From positions 1-55,323 of the forward strand of contig PBNZ01000039.1 in the NCBI GenBank assembly GCA_002723275.1: a stretch of 55,323 nt of DNA, given 5' to 3'. This DNA comes from Planctomycetaceae bacterium. GTDB taxonomy: Bacteria > Planctomycetota > Planctomycetia > Pirellulales > Pirellulaceae. Below, piece after piece: positions 24,857-34,028 of this stretch (its first letter is position 1; every line of letters begins with the position of its first letter). Made by a program: the position numbers and the translations under genes. The notes under the pieces are model-generated. The model was not told the origin of the DNA, did no database searches, and saw only the letters and a list, made by a program, of their open reading frames with translations.

Positions 24857-26916
24857 CTATGCCGGTTTCTTACTCGCCCCTGAAGCGCGGTGTGACTCGA
24901 ATGATTTGTCTGTTATTCCACCTCGTGGCCTGGCAGGCAATATGTGATGCGGCCGATCACAAATCGCTCAAGATCCAAGTGGATCCGACAGTCACCTGTT
25001 TGTCGATCATTTGTGATATTGATAATCCTGTTTCTACGTCTCAGGTGCGTTTGAGTTTCCGCAGATCGGGTGAAGAGCAGTGGAGAGATGCGGTTACTCC
25101 CGCTTTGGTTCAATACTCTGGGAAAGAAAAAACATCGGGGAGCGAGCGGCAGCTGAGCAGATATGCTGGTTCGATATTCGGCCTATCCCCCGGGACGGAA
25201 TACGATGTCAAACTTGATGTTGCAGGCACGCAAGCATTAACAACAACGATGACACGATATGTACCAGTGGTTCGTCCGAGTCGAGAACCTATCATTGTTC
25301 GCAATGCTGATGATCTGGTGGCTAAACAAAATATTTTTCAACCCGGCGATGTTGTGCTGCTTAAGCCTGGTAAATATGGGCAATGGCGTGTGAGCACCGG
25401 GGGTGCCCCGGGAAATCCGATTTTATACCGTCCCCTTGAAGACGGAACGGTGGAATTCTCTGGTATCAGAATCCTCACTGATGATGTGTGGCTCGATGGC
25501 TTCAATGTGGTGGGAGGTGGTGTCAGTGGATATTTTGATCTCCCAGATAAAATTCAAGAGCGCGTATCACTGACTCGTTTGGTAGTGAGTGAAGCAGAGT
25601 ATGCTGTGAATGCTTGGGGCGAAGAATGGTTTGTGTCTGATTGTGTTTTGAGTGGCAAGAATAAACGAGGCGAGGGAATTGAGTTTCGTGGTAGCGGCCA
25701 CGTTGCTGGATTTAATGACATCTCAAATGTGTTTGATGGGATCTCGTATGGTGAGCGAAACATTGACATTCACAATAACGCCGTCCACGACTTAGCTGAC
25801 GATTCGATTGAACCCGACTACGCATGGGACAACTATCGGATCTGGGAAAACCGGTTCTGGAACGCCGGGCACAACGGTATCTCATTTCAGCCAATCCAAG
25901 GTGGACCTTGGTACTTGCTTAGGAATCAGATCACAGGAAACACGTATAACCCAATCAAACTTAGGTCTGGAAAAGGAGCCCGTTTTTTTGTGGGAAATAC
26001 CGTTGTGGCTCAACGGGCCGTCCAGAATTTCGACCGTTTTTTTCATCCTGATGGTGTGTTCGCGAATAACTTGTGGTGCGTTTATCAGGCAAATGGTGAT
26101 GGGCATTTGGGCTACGGTAAGCAAGTTGACCCGCTCAAAATGAGATTGTGGGATTACAATCGATATGACGTTGTGCCGAATAAGATTGTCAAATTGAACA
26201 AAGTCTTTAATTTGAAATCGCTGCGGGAGATCGGTTATGAACGGCACGGCTATGTGATTTTCGCTCGACGCTCGGCGAGCAATATTCCGGGTGATCTGGT
26301 TGCTGGTACACCACGTCCGATTCTTCCCTTACCCGGCGCAACACTTGACGGTGCAGGGACGAGCGACGCCATAACTGGGTTGGCAAATCTCGTGGGACCA
26401 TTTCTTGACAAAGCACCTGACATTGGAGCTTTTCAACTGGGATTAGGAATTCCGTGGACGGGACCTCGTGAATTCGTACCGCAGCTTGCCTTCGGTGTTC
26501 CCACCGGTTGGACGCGAGAACTGCCCGCCGCATTGAAACCGTATCAGGGCTTGGGTGCACCACGCATAAAGCCAGGCACGAGAGTTATTTTGGTCAACGA
26601 AGCCAAGCAGTCTTTCTTGGTCGCTACCTTTACACCTCACAGTGCATCCGAAAAGTGGAAGATGTTTGAACAATATATGGCGAATGAAAAACGCCAGAAA
26701 AACATCGTGCCTCGAGTCGATTTTCGCGACGGACTTGCCGCGAAAGTCCATCCAACGACGATTAAGGGGAGGCGAGTCGCCCAATTCGTGGGCGCGCGAG
26801 TGGATGCTGGCGGTGTCCTTTCAATCGTGGGGGGAGTACCCCTGAAAGGGCTTGAGTCTGTTCAAGATGATTGGTTTACGTTCATTCGGTCTCTTTATTA
26901 CCCATGGTCGATTTAA
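24853..26916 (+). CDS. Secreted FnIII-like / beta-helix protein with a C-terminal module shared with 39109-42846
   Basis: A 687-residue protein with a signal peptide (about 1-33, cleavage near CDAA|DHK). Residues 40-140 look like a fibronectin-III-like beta sandwich (LRFRRSG-type strand, then GLSPGTEYDVKL). Residues about 150-465 form a right-handed parallel beta-helix, with short strands such as IDIHNNAVHDL and WLDGFNVVGGGVSGYF, and a highly conserved DDSIEPDYAWDNYRIWENR. Residues about 490-687 are a separate module that begins PGATLDGAGTSDAITGL and ends FTFIRSLYYPW. Beta-helix proteins of this sort are often polysaccharide lyases, epimerases or binding proteins; I cannot assign activity. 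It overlaps the upstream gene by four bases and the downstream one by 13. A paralogue at 39109-42846 carries the two modules in the opposite order. Confidence 0.8.
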   Translation: MTMPVSYSPLKRGVTRMICLLFHLVAWQAICDAADHKSLKIQVDPTVTCLSIICDIDNPVSTSQVRLSFRRSGEEQWRDAVTPALVQYSGKEKTSGSERQLSRYAGSIFGLSPGTEYDVKLDVAGTQALTTTMTRYVPVVRPSREPIIVRNADDLVAKQNIFQPGDVVLLKPGKYGQWRVSTGGAPGNPILYRPLEDGTVEFSGIRILTDDVWLDGFNVVGGGVSGYFDLPDKIQERVSLTRLVVSEAEYAVNAWGEEWFVSDCVLSGKNKRGEGIEFRGSGHVAGFNDISNVFDGISYGERNIDIHNNAVHDLADDSIEPDYAWDNYRIWENRFWNAGHNGISFQPIQGGPWYLLRNQITGNTYNPIKLRSGKGARFFVGNTVVAQRAVQNFDRFFHPDGVFANNLWCVYQANGDGHLGYGKQVDPLKMRLWDYNRYDVVPNKIVKLNKVFNLKSLREIGYERHGYVIFARRSASNIPGDLVAGTPRPILPLPGATLDGAGTSDAITGLANLVGPFLDKAPDIGAFQLGLGIPWTGPREFVPQLAFGVPTGWTRELPAALKPYQGLGAPRIKPGTRVILVNEAKQSFLVATFTPHSASEKWKMFEQYMANEKRQKNIVPRVDFRDGLAAKVHPTTIKGRRVAQFVGARVDAGGVLSIVGGVPLKGLESVQDDWFTFIRSLYYPWSI

Positions 26917-27815
26917 GGCAAACTCATTCCTCACTCAACAGGATTCTATTCTCCGCAATTGCTGTGATTGGGATTGCGGTTGTGTTGCTTGTCTTGCTGG
27001 GATTTTTTTCAAAAAAAACGGATGTCGCTGATCGCTATCCCGCCATTATGGCGCACCGTGGATTGAATGAAGCTGCGCCCGAAAATACTCTTGCCGCATT
27101 TGCCGCTGCCGTTGAATTGAAATTCGATGTTGAATTCGATGTTTACGAATGTCAAAGCAAAGAGCTTGTGGTGATTCATGATCTGACGGTTGATCGGACT
27201 TCTAATGGTTCAGGTGCGATTGCCGATATGTCACTCGACGAAATCAAATCGCTTGATGCGGGAAGTTGGTATGAATCTGCTTTTGTTGACGAGGAAATAC
27301 CGATGTTGTCGGAGGTGTTTGCGTGTATCCGGGAACGTCAGTCAAGAGAGACTACGATCGCGGTAAACCTCAAAACGATTTCACCCGGCATTGAAGAAAA
27401 GATAGTGCGTCAGGCCGAGGAGGCTGGAATGCTCTCGCAGATATTATGCTTTGGCATGGACGAGGAGGCGAATCGTCGCCTGAAGCAGGCGAACCCTCTC
27501 GTCAAAACGGCGATGGCGACAACACGGTTTCGAGGGATCAATCTGGAAGACAAAGAAGATTGGCATCGCGCTATTCACCGAGGTGATGTTGATGCATTCT
27601 GGGTAAATTTTGTCCCCGATGTCGATGAGATCCTCGCTGCTCAAAAGGCTGGTAAAACTGTTTGGTTCCACTTCAGGAAGTCTCATCCAGCTAAGGCTGC
27701 GCTCCGTGCAACACAGAATGGTGTTGATGGCATTTGTACGGACTTTCCAATCGAGTTGCGACGAGTCCTTAGTGCATCTCGTCATGAGTCGTCTGAGATC
27801 GATACGCAACCTTAA
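26904..27815 (+). CDS. Glycerophosphodiester phosphodiesterase family protein, membrane anchored
   Basis: A 303-residue protein with one N-terminal membrane helix (about 13-34) and an extracytoplasmic GDPD TIM barrel. Catalytic features: AHRGLNEAAPENT (H51, R52, E60), the metal-binding EFD (E77, D79), and VIHDLTVDRTSNG (H92). Family members hydrolyse glycerophosphodiesters to glycerol-3-phosphate and an alcohol. In this locus it may process a phosphoglycerol substituent or a lipid anchor, which is inference. ATG 26904 lies within the end of the upstream gene; a TTG at 26871 would add 11 residues. No ribosome-binding site is evident, so translational coupling is likely. Confidence 0.85.
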   Translation: MVDLRQTHSSLNRILFSAIAVIGIAVVLLVLLGFFSKKTDVADRYPAIMAHRGLNEAAPENTLAAFAAAVELKFDVEFDVYECQSKELVVIHDLTVDRTSNGSGAIADMSLDEIKSLDAGSWYESAFVDEEIPMLSEVFACIRERQSRETTIAVNLKTISPGIEEKIVRQAEEAGMLSQILCFGMDEEANRRLKQANPLVKTAMATTRFRGINLEDKEDWHRAIHRGDVDAFWVNFVPDVDEILAAQKAGKTVWFHFRKSHPAKAALRATQNGVDGICTDFPIELRRVLSASRHESSEIDTQP

Positions 27816-27866
27816 TTGTCTCGTATCATCAAAGTGAAAATCACTTTACCGAAAAGAAAGAACACG

Positions 27867-29600
27867 ATGAGTAAGACTGCCGCAGACTTGAATGAACGCC
27901 CTCAGCTTACGGGTCGTGGGGCGAGTCGAAGCGGATTGATCTGCCTATTTATTGCTCTCGCGATTGCCTACTTTCTGCAGATTGGCCACGGATTGCCGAA
28001 CCAAGATGTCACGTGGGGTGCCGATGGTGATCCGATGGTACCTCTGGTATTTGCAAAAAAGGTGATCTTGGATGGTTGGAATACTGGCTGGCACACTCCT
28101 TATCCTGATTTCCATCGTTTTGTCCTGCTGCTATTCCAAGGGCCCTACATGGTTTTCCAAAAAGTAGCCGGCAACCTCGATGGTTTGGATATGGGAGCTG
28201 GATATCCCTACGGGGTCCAAGATTTCGATACGATCTACATGCACCTCGCTTTTATCACTCGAAGTGTGTCATGCGTTATGGCGATGGGGGCTGTGTTTTT
28301 TGTGATGAAGACCAGTCGGGCTCTTTTTCCAGACGCATCGCCTGTCTTTTCTGGAATCATTTTGGGGTTCGCACCGTCGATCGTCTACTACGTCCATACT
28401 GAGACTCTCGACGTACCAATGTTATTTTGGCTAAGTGCGGGTGTCTATTGTTATGTTCGAGCGATCCAGACGTTTGAACTCCGATATTATCTCTGGCTGG
28501 CAGTTTTCGCAGCAGTTTCTACCGCAACAAAAGATTATGCTTACGGCGCCTATGTACTCATGCCTTTGCCTTTGGTCGTCGCGCTTGCGAAGCGGGCCTA
28601 CGGACTCAATATCGGCGGGATCATGAAGAGTGTGGCGGATAAACGACATCTCTATGCCTTAGGGATGTTTGTCCTCGTCTTCATTCTCGCCGAAAACATC
28701 ATCTGGAATCCATCGGGCTTCGTCAATCACGTGAAATTGGCCCTCGGGATAGGAAATCCTGAAGTCACGATTGAGACGAATTTTAACAAGGAGATCGTCT
28801 TTTCCTTGGGGCGAGTCTACCAGTTGGCAAGAATCATGCCTTTTTGTCTGGGGTGGATCAGCATTCCCGTCTGTTTGATGGGAATGGGATTGGTTGCGCT
28901 TCGGAGTAGACGCGAATGCTGGGTGATTCTGATCCCACTCATCAGCTATTACGTCTTTACGATTTACATTCCTGGTTCCGGGCTCAGCGCAAAAGAACGA
29001 AGTCATATGCCTTTGTGTTTTTTTCTGGCAGTCTTTGGAGGACAAATGCTCGCCAGTATTTGGATTGGTCGAGAGTTGACCTGGCTCAGGAAAGGTTGCG
29101 TGGCGACCGTTGCGACGCTGATTGCGTTGAATGGGTATGCCGTCGATTGCCTATTCATGTTCGACACACGATATCAGACTGAACAATGGTTCGCCGACAA
29201 TGTCGATCATGGAGCGTTCATCGAATCCTACGGATATCGAACCCAATGTCCGAGACTCTATGACAATTGGGTAAACGTCATTGTTAACCAGGACGAAGCA
29301 CCCAAAGAAAGTGATCTTCAGATTACCTCCACCGAGCATTTTGAAAAGTTGGACGACCGCAACCCAAAATATATCCTCGTGCCACAATCATTTATGCGGT
29401 CGTGGATGGAAAACAAGAAACATCAGGAGTCACCTTTGCGAGATTCAATCGTTGATTTCTTTTCAGACCTTGAAGCAGGGACGATTGGCTACAAGAAACG
29501 TGAACATTTTTACCCTCTGTTAGGACCGCTTTTTGGAATGCCGGAAAATCGAAGGCATATACCAGAGATCATGGTGTACGAGAGAGTTGAGAAATCATGA
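27867..29600 (+). CDS. GT-C/GT39-like polyprenol-dependent glycosyltransferase
   Basis: A polytopic membrane protein of 577 residues with about ten hydrophobic helices and a C-terminal soluble domain of about 130 residues. The first extracytoplasmic loop carries DVTWGADGDPMV, in the position where GT-C enzymes hold their catalytic Asp. APSIVYYVHTETLDVPMLFW and AAVSTATKDYAYGAYVL resemble the ArnT/PMT superfamily. Such enzymes transfer a sugar from polyprenyl phosphate to a glycan, lipid or protein on the periplasmic side. ATG 27867 is preferred; the TTG at 27816 would add a basic 17-residue extension. The following gene overlaps the stop by four bases. Confidence 0.8.
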   Translation: MSKTAADLNERPQLTGRGASRSGLICLFIALAIAYFLQIGHGLPNQDVTWGADGDPMVPLVFAKKVILDGWNTGWHTPYPDFHRFVLLLFQGPYMVFQKVAGNLDGLDMGAGYPYGVQDFDTIYMHLAFITRSVSCVMAMGAVFFVMKTSRALFPDASPVFSGIILGFAPSIVYYVHTETLDVPMLFWLSAGVYCYVRAIQTFELRYYLWLAVFAAVSTATKDYAYGAYVLMPLPLVVALAKRAYGLNIGGIMKSVADKRHLYALGMFVLVFILAENIIWNPSGFVNHVKLALGIGNPEVTIETNFNKEIVFSLGRVYQLARIMPFCLGWISIPVCLMGMGLVALRSRRECWVILIPLISYYVFTIYIPGSGLSAKERSHMPLCFFLAVFGGQMLASIWIGRELTWLRKGCVATVATLIALNGYAVDCLFMFDTRYQTEQWFADNVDHGAFIESYGYRTQCPRLYDNWVNVIVNQDEAPKESDLQITSTEHFEKLDDRNPKYILVPQSFMRSWMENKKHQESPLRDSIVDFFSDLEAGTIGYKKREHFYPLLGPLFGMPENRRHIPEIMVYERVEKS

Positions 29601-30541
29601 ACCCGGCTATGCAAAGTTCGGCAGACGAAAAAGCTGATAACGCGGTGCAACATCGCACTTTCAGTCGAGTGAGTCGAGAATCTCTCGGTGACGAGATGGT
29701 GTATGTCAAACACCATCTACCATGGGGCGGTCGTGACAATATGGAACTCGTGAAAACACACTTGGCGGAAGAAGTGGCTTTGCTCGAGCAAATCCAGATC
29801 TCAAAAGATTTTGGTCCGCGACTCGGAAAGCTCAGGCTTGTGGACTACCAATTGGAGTCGGCGAAGATTATTACCCGTGAGGTTCCAGGTGAGGATCTTT
29901 ACAGCCTCTTTTCAAAGGGGCGCAGTCAGGTTGCGGTTCCGCCTTTTCTGGCTGGCAAATGGCTCTCGAAACTTCAGGCGATCGATCCTGGTAGCATTTC
30001 GTTTGCGGAGCGCGCCAGTCGACCGCCCTCTTTAGTCGATTATTGTGACATTCGAGTGGATCGGATTCGACAGCAAGGATATCCGTGGCCCGACGAACCG
30101 ACTCGACGTCATTTGATGAATTGGTTGGAGGATTCGGAAAAAGAGGATGCTGCAGATTGTAGGGTCGTGTCCCACGGAGACTATGGTCCCGGTAATCTCA
30201 TTTGGGGAAATGGTGTTCTGACCCCGATTGACTTCGCCTCCTGCGGCTTGGATCACCGCTTGCTCGACCTATCTTATTTTATCCATCATTTGGAGTTGTT
30301 GGGAATGTACTTTCCCTGGAAACGATACCCGGTTTCCGCCTGGTCAAAGGCTATACTTCGAGGATATGGAATGCCCGAGGCAAATTCCGTCCGGATCTTT
30401 CGAGCAATGATGGTGCGGCACCAACTTTCCAGACTCAACAAGAATTTGCAGGAAACCTCCAAGCGATTGCGCTCAAAAGTCCATAATGCTTGGATACGAA
30501 ATCAGCTTAAGACGCGAATTATTCAAGCTATCCATGCATGA
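29597..30541 (+). CDS. Aminoglycoside phosphotransferase-fold kinase
   Basis: A 314-residue protein of the APH/choline kinase superfamily. VVSHGDYGPGN (H193, D195, N200) is the catalytic Brenner motif, followed by PIDFASC (D212) for metal binding; LLEQIQISKDFGPRL and IITREVPGEDLYSLF belong to the N-lobe. It may phosphorylate a sugar or another small hydroxylated substrate. The ATG overlaps the upstream TGA (ATGA), implying coupled translation with the GT39-like gene. The C-terminal half of 22961-24856 has the same fold, so the locus encodes two such kinases. Confidence 0.8.
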   Translation: MNPAMQSSADEKADNAVQHRTFSRVSRESLGDEMVYVKHHLPWGGRDNMELVKTHLAEEVALLEQIQISKDFGPRLGKLRLVDYQLESAKIITREVPGEDLYSLFSKGRSQVAVPPFLAGKWLSKLQAIDPGSISFAERASRPPSLVDYCDIRVDRIRQQGYPWPDEPTRRHLMNWLEDSEKEDAADCRVVSHGDYGPGNLIWGNGVLTPIDFASCGLDHRLLDLSYFIHHLELLGMYFPWKRYPVSAWSKAILRGYGMPEANSVRIFRAMMVRHQLSRLNKNLQETSKRLRSKVHNAWIRNQLKTRIIQAIHA

Positions 30542-30580
30542 ATTAATTGTGAATAGGATAATAGGATTAATAACGCCCTC

Positions 30581-31651
30581 ATGGTTTCCGGCCGCGAACC
30601 GTCGTCGATGAAGATCGCAACCATTTTTGGTTCTGGTACTTCACACCAGCAGGAAAGTTGGCGTGATTTTTCCACGAGCCGAGGTATTCCTGCGGTCCAT
30701 TGTGATCCTCGCTGGCTGCCTGTGTTTCAACGCGGATTGAAGCATGATGTGTACATGGTTGAGGCACGCAATGAGTTGGACCAAGTGATTGGGATCCTGC
30801 CATTGGCTTTTGTGAAAAGTGTCCTCTTCGGCAAGTTTCTCGTGAGCCTTCCTTACCTGAATTGGGCTGGCGTTCTTGCGGATGATCCTAATACGGTAAA
30901 CTCACTTGTGACTCGTGCCATCGAACTTGCTCGGGAACTTGATGTACGCCATCTCGAGTTGCGCAGCGAAGATCCTGTCGAATTGCCCGAGTTGGTCAAG
31001 CCTGGAGTCCAGAAATCCCAATTGCGTCTGCCCATTTCAGGAGGTGAAGAAGAAATCTGGAAGCAGCTTCGATCAGTGGTCCGCACTCAAGTTCGAAAAG
31101 GTGAAAAAAATAAGCTGTCTATCGAGTTCGGACGACACGATCTTATCAAAGCATTTTACAAGGTCTTTTCCCGCAACATGCGCGATCTGGGGACGCCGGT
31201 CTATCCGAGACTCTTCTTCGAGGAAATCATCGAGGGTTTTCCAGAGGCAGAATTCTGCGTCGTCCGCAAAGATGCAACTCCCGTCGCATCCGCGTTGGCA
31301 ATTCATTTTTCAGCGCTAACTGAAATTCCGAGTGCTTCATGTCTGAAGGAATATCGCTCGACCGCTGCTAATTCGTGGATGTATTGGAAACTGATTCAGA
31401 GAGCGACTGAACATGGGACTCCTGTATTTGACTTCGGGCGTAGCACCATTGGCGGCAGCACCTATAAATTTAAAGTGAAGTGGGGAGCTACGCCTACGCA
31501 TGCCGCTTGGCAGTATTTTTCGCCCTCCGAGAAGATGCAGGAGTTGCGGCCCGAGAATCCGAAATACCAGCTGGCGATCAGGATGTGGCGTAAACTGCCC
31601 CTGTGCGTGGCCAATTCCTTCGGTCCTTCGATCGTGCGGGGAATTCCGTGA
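30581..31651 (+). CDS. FemAB-type peptidyl/aminoacyl transferase, PEP-CTERM-associated
   Basis: A 356-residue protein built of two GNAT-like halves as in the FemAB family. The early WRDFSTSRGIPAVHCDPRW and the later FGRSTIGGSTYKFKVKWG match the FemAB-related proteins that accompany exosortase/PEP-CTERM loci. FemAB proteins use aminoacyl-tRNA to add amino acids to muropeptides. Members in polysaccharide loci are proposed to acylate or aminoacylate an amino sugar, which would fit the dTDP-amino-sugar cassette just downstream; that link is inference. ATG 30581 is used; ATG 30608 is an alternative nine residues shorter. The stop shares its last base with a possible small ORF at 31651. Confidence 0.83.
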   Translation: MVSGREPSSMKIATIFGSGTSHQQESWRDFSTSRGIPAVHCDPRWLPVFQRGLKHDVYMVEARNELDQVIGILPLAFVKSVLFGKFLVSLPYLNWAGVLADDPNTVNSLVTRAIELARELDVRHLELRSEDPVELPELVKPGVQKSQLRLPISGGEEEIWKQLRSVVRTQVRKGEKNKLSIEFGRHDLIKAFYKVFSRNMRDLGTPVYPRLFFEEIIEGFPEAEFCVVRKDATPVASALAIHFSALTEIPSASCLKEYRSTAANSWMYWKLIQRATEHGTPVFDFGRSTIGGSTYKFKVKWGATPTHAAWQYFSPSEKMQELRPENPKYQLAIRMWRKLPLCVANSFGPSIVRGIP

Positions 31652-31863
31652 TGAAGATGGACTCTCCTCGTCCGATGATGACCTGGCTTCTCAACTCTTC
31701 AATGCCGAATTTAGTCGTTGCTGCCTTGTTACTTTTGACTTCTCCGAAGTTGGCTCGGTGGAGCCGTTGTACGCTGTCGATATCTCTTGATGAGTTCCTC
31801 TTCGGTAGCGACTCACGACAACCGAACGTCAGATATGGGACTCGCGACTCTGGTTGCGGTTGA
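31651..31863 (+). CDS. Possible small hydrophobic protein overlapping the FemAB stop
   Basis: A 70-residue frame whose ATG overlaps the FemAB TGA. It has a hydrophobic segment (SMPNLVVAALLLLTSP, about 17-32) followed by basic residues, then a polar tail. No homologue is recognised. The overlap is a genuine coupling arrangement, but the 397-base gap up to the rfbB gene also holds a second, overlapping candidate (31790-31975, ending REATVRLYRFDEMLPN), and at most one of them is likely real. Both could equally be non-coding remnants. Confidence 0.28.
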   Translation: MKMDSPRPMMTWLLNSSMPNLVVAALLLLTSPKLARWSRCTLSISLDEFLFGSDSRQPNVRYGTRDSGCG

Positions 31864-32048
31864 GGATCCAGATAAGTTCACCTTGATTGAGGAATTTAGA
31901 TTAGATTTCGCCTTATTTACTCCACGTGAAGCGACTGTGCGTTTGTATCGTTTTGACGAAATGTTGCCAAATTGAAAAAGTGAATTACCCATTGTCATGC
32001 GGACAGCTGATCTTCTTTTTTCTCCTAAGAAATGATTGTGAGTGAAAC

Positions 32049-33101
32049 GTGGACACAATACTTGTAACGGGCGGTGCTGGGTTCATCGGCAGTAACTTTG
32101 TGAGAAGTTGGCTGAAACAAGAAGATACTCAAGTCGTCAACCTCGATGTCCTGACTTATGCCGGGAATCTCGATTCGCTCGAATCAATGTGCAACGAGAA
32201 GCGGCATTGTTTCGTGCAGGGGGACATTGGTGACGATAAACTGGTCGCGGAATTGCTCCAAAAGTATGAACCGACGGCCATTGTTAATTTTGCGGCTGAA
32301 TCTCACGTTGATCGTTCCATTGACGGACCTGATGCATTTGTTCAGACGAATGTGGTAGGTACGTTTCGTTTGCTCGAATGTGCCCGGCATCACTGCTTGC
32401 AATTGCCGCCCTCGCAACGCGAAGCCTTTCGATTCCTGCATGTTTCAACCGATGAGGTGTTTGGGTCACTGGGGCCAACCGGACTTTTTACAGAGACTTC
32501 CCCGTATTCTCCGAACTCGCCTTATTCCGCCTCAAAAGCTGCCTCCGATCATTTTGTGCGAGCGTATTGTCACACCTATGGTCTGCCTGTCCTCATCACA
32601 AATTGTTCGAACAACTATGGGCCGTATCAATTCCCCGAGAAGTTGATTCCGCTGATGATACTCAATGCCATTGAAGGACGCCCCTTACCTGTCTATGGCG
32701 ATGGCTTACAAGTGCGGGATTGGTTGTATGTCGAAGATCATTGCACGGCGATTCGAGAAGTGCTCAAAGCAGGTGTCCCGGGTGAAACGTACAACGTCGG
32801 CGGTAATTGTGAACGGACAAATCTGGACGTCGTCACGACCATTTGTGGTGCTGTCGACGCACGATTGCCGGATGGTAATGAATCTCGAGAGTCCTTGATT
32901 AAGTTTGTCGAAGACCGTCCGGGGCATGATCGGCGTTATGCAATTGACTCTTCGAAAATACGAGATCAGCTGGGGTGGGAACCGACCGAGACATTTGAAA
33001 CTGGGCTGAAGAAAACGGTTGATTGGTACTTTGATAATTCAACGTGGTGTGAGCGAGTTACTTCTGGGAAGTATCGTCGTGAGCGCCTTGGAAACGTCTG
33101 A
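32049..33101 (+). CDS. rfbB: dTDP-glucose 4,6-dehydratase
   Basis: An extended short-chain dehydrogenase of 350 residues. [12 protein letters not shown] is the NAD-binding Rossmann loop, [10 protein letters not shown] carries the catalytic Thr-Asp-Glu triad, and YSASK (Y159, K163) is the catalytic Tyr/Lys pair. [16 protein letters not shown] is a strong family signature. It converts dTDP-glucose to dTDP-4-keto-6-deoxyglucose. Start is GTG. The next two genes (rfbA, wecE-like) form a cassette with it. No rfbC or rfbD is seen anywhere in the window, so the product is not committed to rhamnose here. Confidence 0.95.
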   Translation: MDTILVTGGAGFIGSNFVRSWLKQEDTQVVNLDVLTYAGNLDSLESMCNEKRHCFVQGDIGDDKLVAELLQKYEPTAIVNFAAESHVDRSIDGPDAFVQTNVVGTFRLLECARHHCLQLPPSQREAFRFLHVSTDEVFGSLGPTGLFTETSPYSPNSPYSASKAASDHFVRAYCHTYGLPVLITNCSNNYGPYQFPEKLIPLMILNAIEGRPLPVYGDGLQVRDWLYVEDHCTAIREVLKAGVPGETYNVGGNCERTNLDVVTTICGAVDARLPDGNESRESLIKFVEDRPGHDRRYAIDSSKIRDQLGWEPTETFETGLKKTVDWYFDNSTWCERVTSGKYRRERLGNV

Positions 33102-33127
33102 TTATTGTTCTTGTAGGACAAGCAAAA

Positions 33128-34015
33128 ATGTCTGAGGAATCAAGGTGTAAAAAGGGAATCATTCTTGCGGGTGGTTCTGGGACACGACTCTATCCGGTGA
33201 CGCTTGCGATCAGCAAGCAAATGCTGCCGGTATACGACAAGCCCATGATCTATTACCCGTTGTCCGTTCTCATGCTTGCTGGGATACGTGATATTCTTGT
33301 GATCTCGACGCCTTCCGATATTGATGGCTACGAACGCCTGCTCGGTGACGGCCAGCAGTTCGGTGTCAAGATTCGCTATGCTGTCCAGCCAGAGCCCAAG
33401 GGTTTAGCTCAGGCGTTTTTGATCGGCAAGGAATTCATTGGCAATGACCGTGTTGCGTTGATACTTGGCGATAATATCTTTTACGGAACTGGATTACAGG
33501 AAAGATTGGATGCTGCCCAGAGTAATCACACTGGTGCAACGGTGTTCTCCTATCCCGTTCGCGATCCCCATCGTTTTGGTATTGTAGAACTTGGCAAAGA
33601 ACGGAAGCCTTTGTCGATTGAAGAAAAGCCTGAGAAACCAAAATCCAATTTGGCCGTGACCGGACTTTATTTTTACGACAATCGAGTCGTGGACATCGCT
33701 TCTAATCAAAAGCCTTCAGCCCGAGGTGAACTAGAAATTACCGACCTGAATCGGACCTATCTTGATTCCGGCGAATTGACGGTTCAGGTCTTCGGTCGTG
33801 GATTTGCCTGGTTGGATACGGGTACGCATGATTCGTTACTCGAAGCATCTAGTTTTGTAGCAACCATCGAAAAGCGACAGGGCCTTAAGGTCGCGTGCGT
33901 TGAAGAGATCGCTTATCGACGAGGGTTTATTTCGACCAGCCATCTTGAAGAATTGGCATCGCAACGACCCGCGGAATACCGAGACTATCTGCTGGGAATC
34001 GCAAACCTGAAGTGA
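33128..34015 (+). CDS. rfbA: Glucose-1-phosphate thymidylyltransferase
   Basis: A nucleotidyltransferase of 295 residues. GGSGTRLYP (15-23) is the nucleotide-binding loop, followed by [20 protein letters not shown], and GDNIFYG carries a metal-binding Asp. Length and sequence match RmlA/RfbA throughout. It makes dTDP-glucose from dTTP and glucose-1-phosphate, the substrate of the enzyme encoded 27 bases upstream. The gene order dehydratase-thymidylyltransferase-transaminase puts the whole branch under one transcript. Confidence 0.95.
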   Translation: MSEESRCKKGIILAGGSGTRLYPVTLAISKQMLPVYDKPMIYYPLSVLMLAGIRDILVISTPSDIDGYERLLGDGQQFGVKIRYAVQPEPKGLAQAFLIGKEFIGNDRVALILGDNIFYGTGLQERLDAAQSNHTGATVFSYPVRDPHRFGIVELGKERKPLSIEEKPEKPKSNLAVTGLYFYDNRVVDIASNQKPSARGELEITDLNRTYLDSGELTVQVFGRGFAWLDTGTHDSLLEASSFVATIEKRQGLKVACVEEIAYRRGFISTSHLEELASQRPAEYRDYLLGIANLK

Positions 34016-34028
34016 TCTGCAAGGAACC

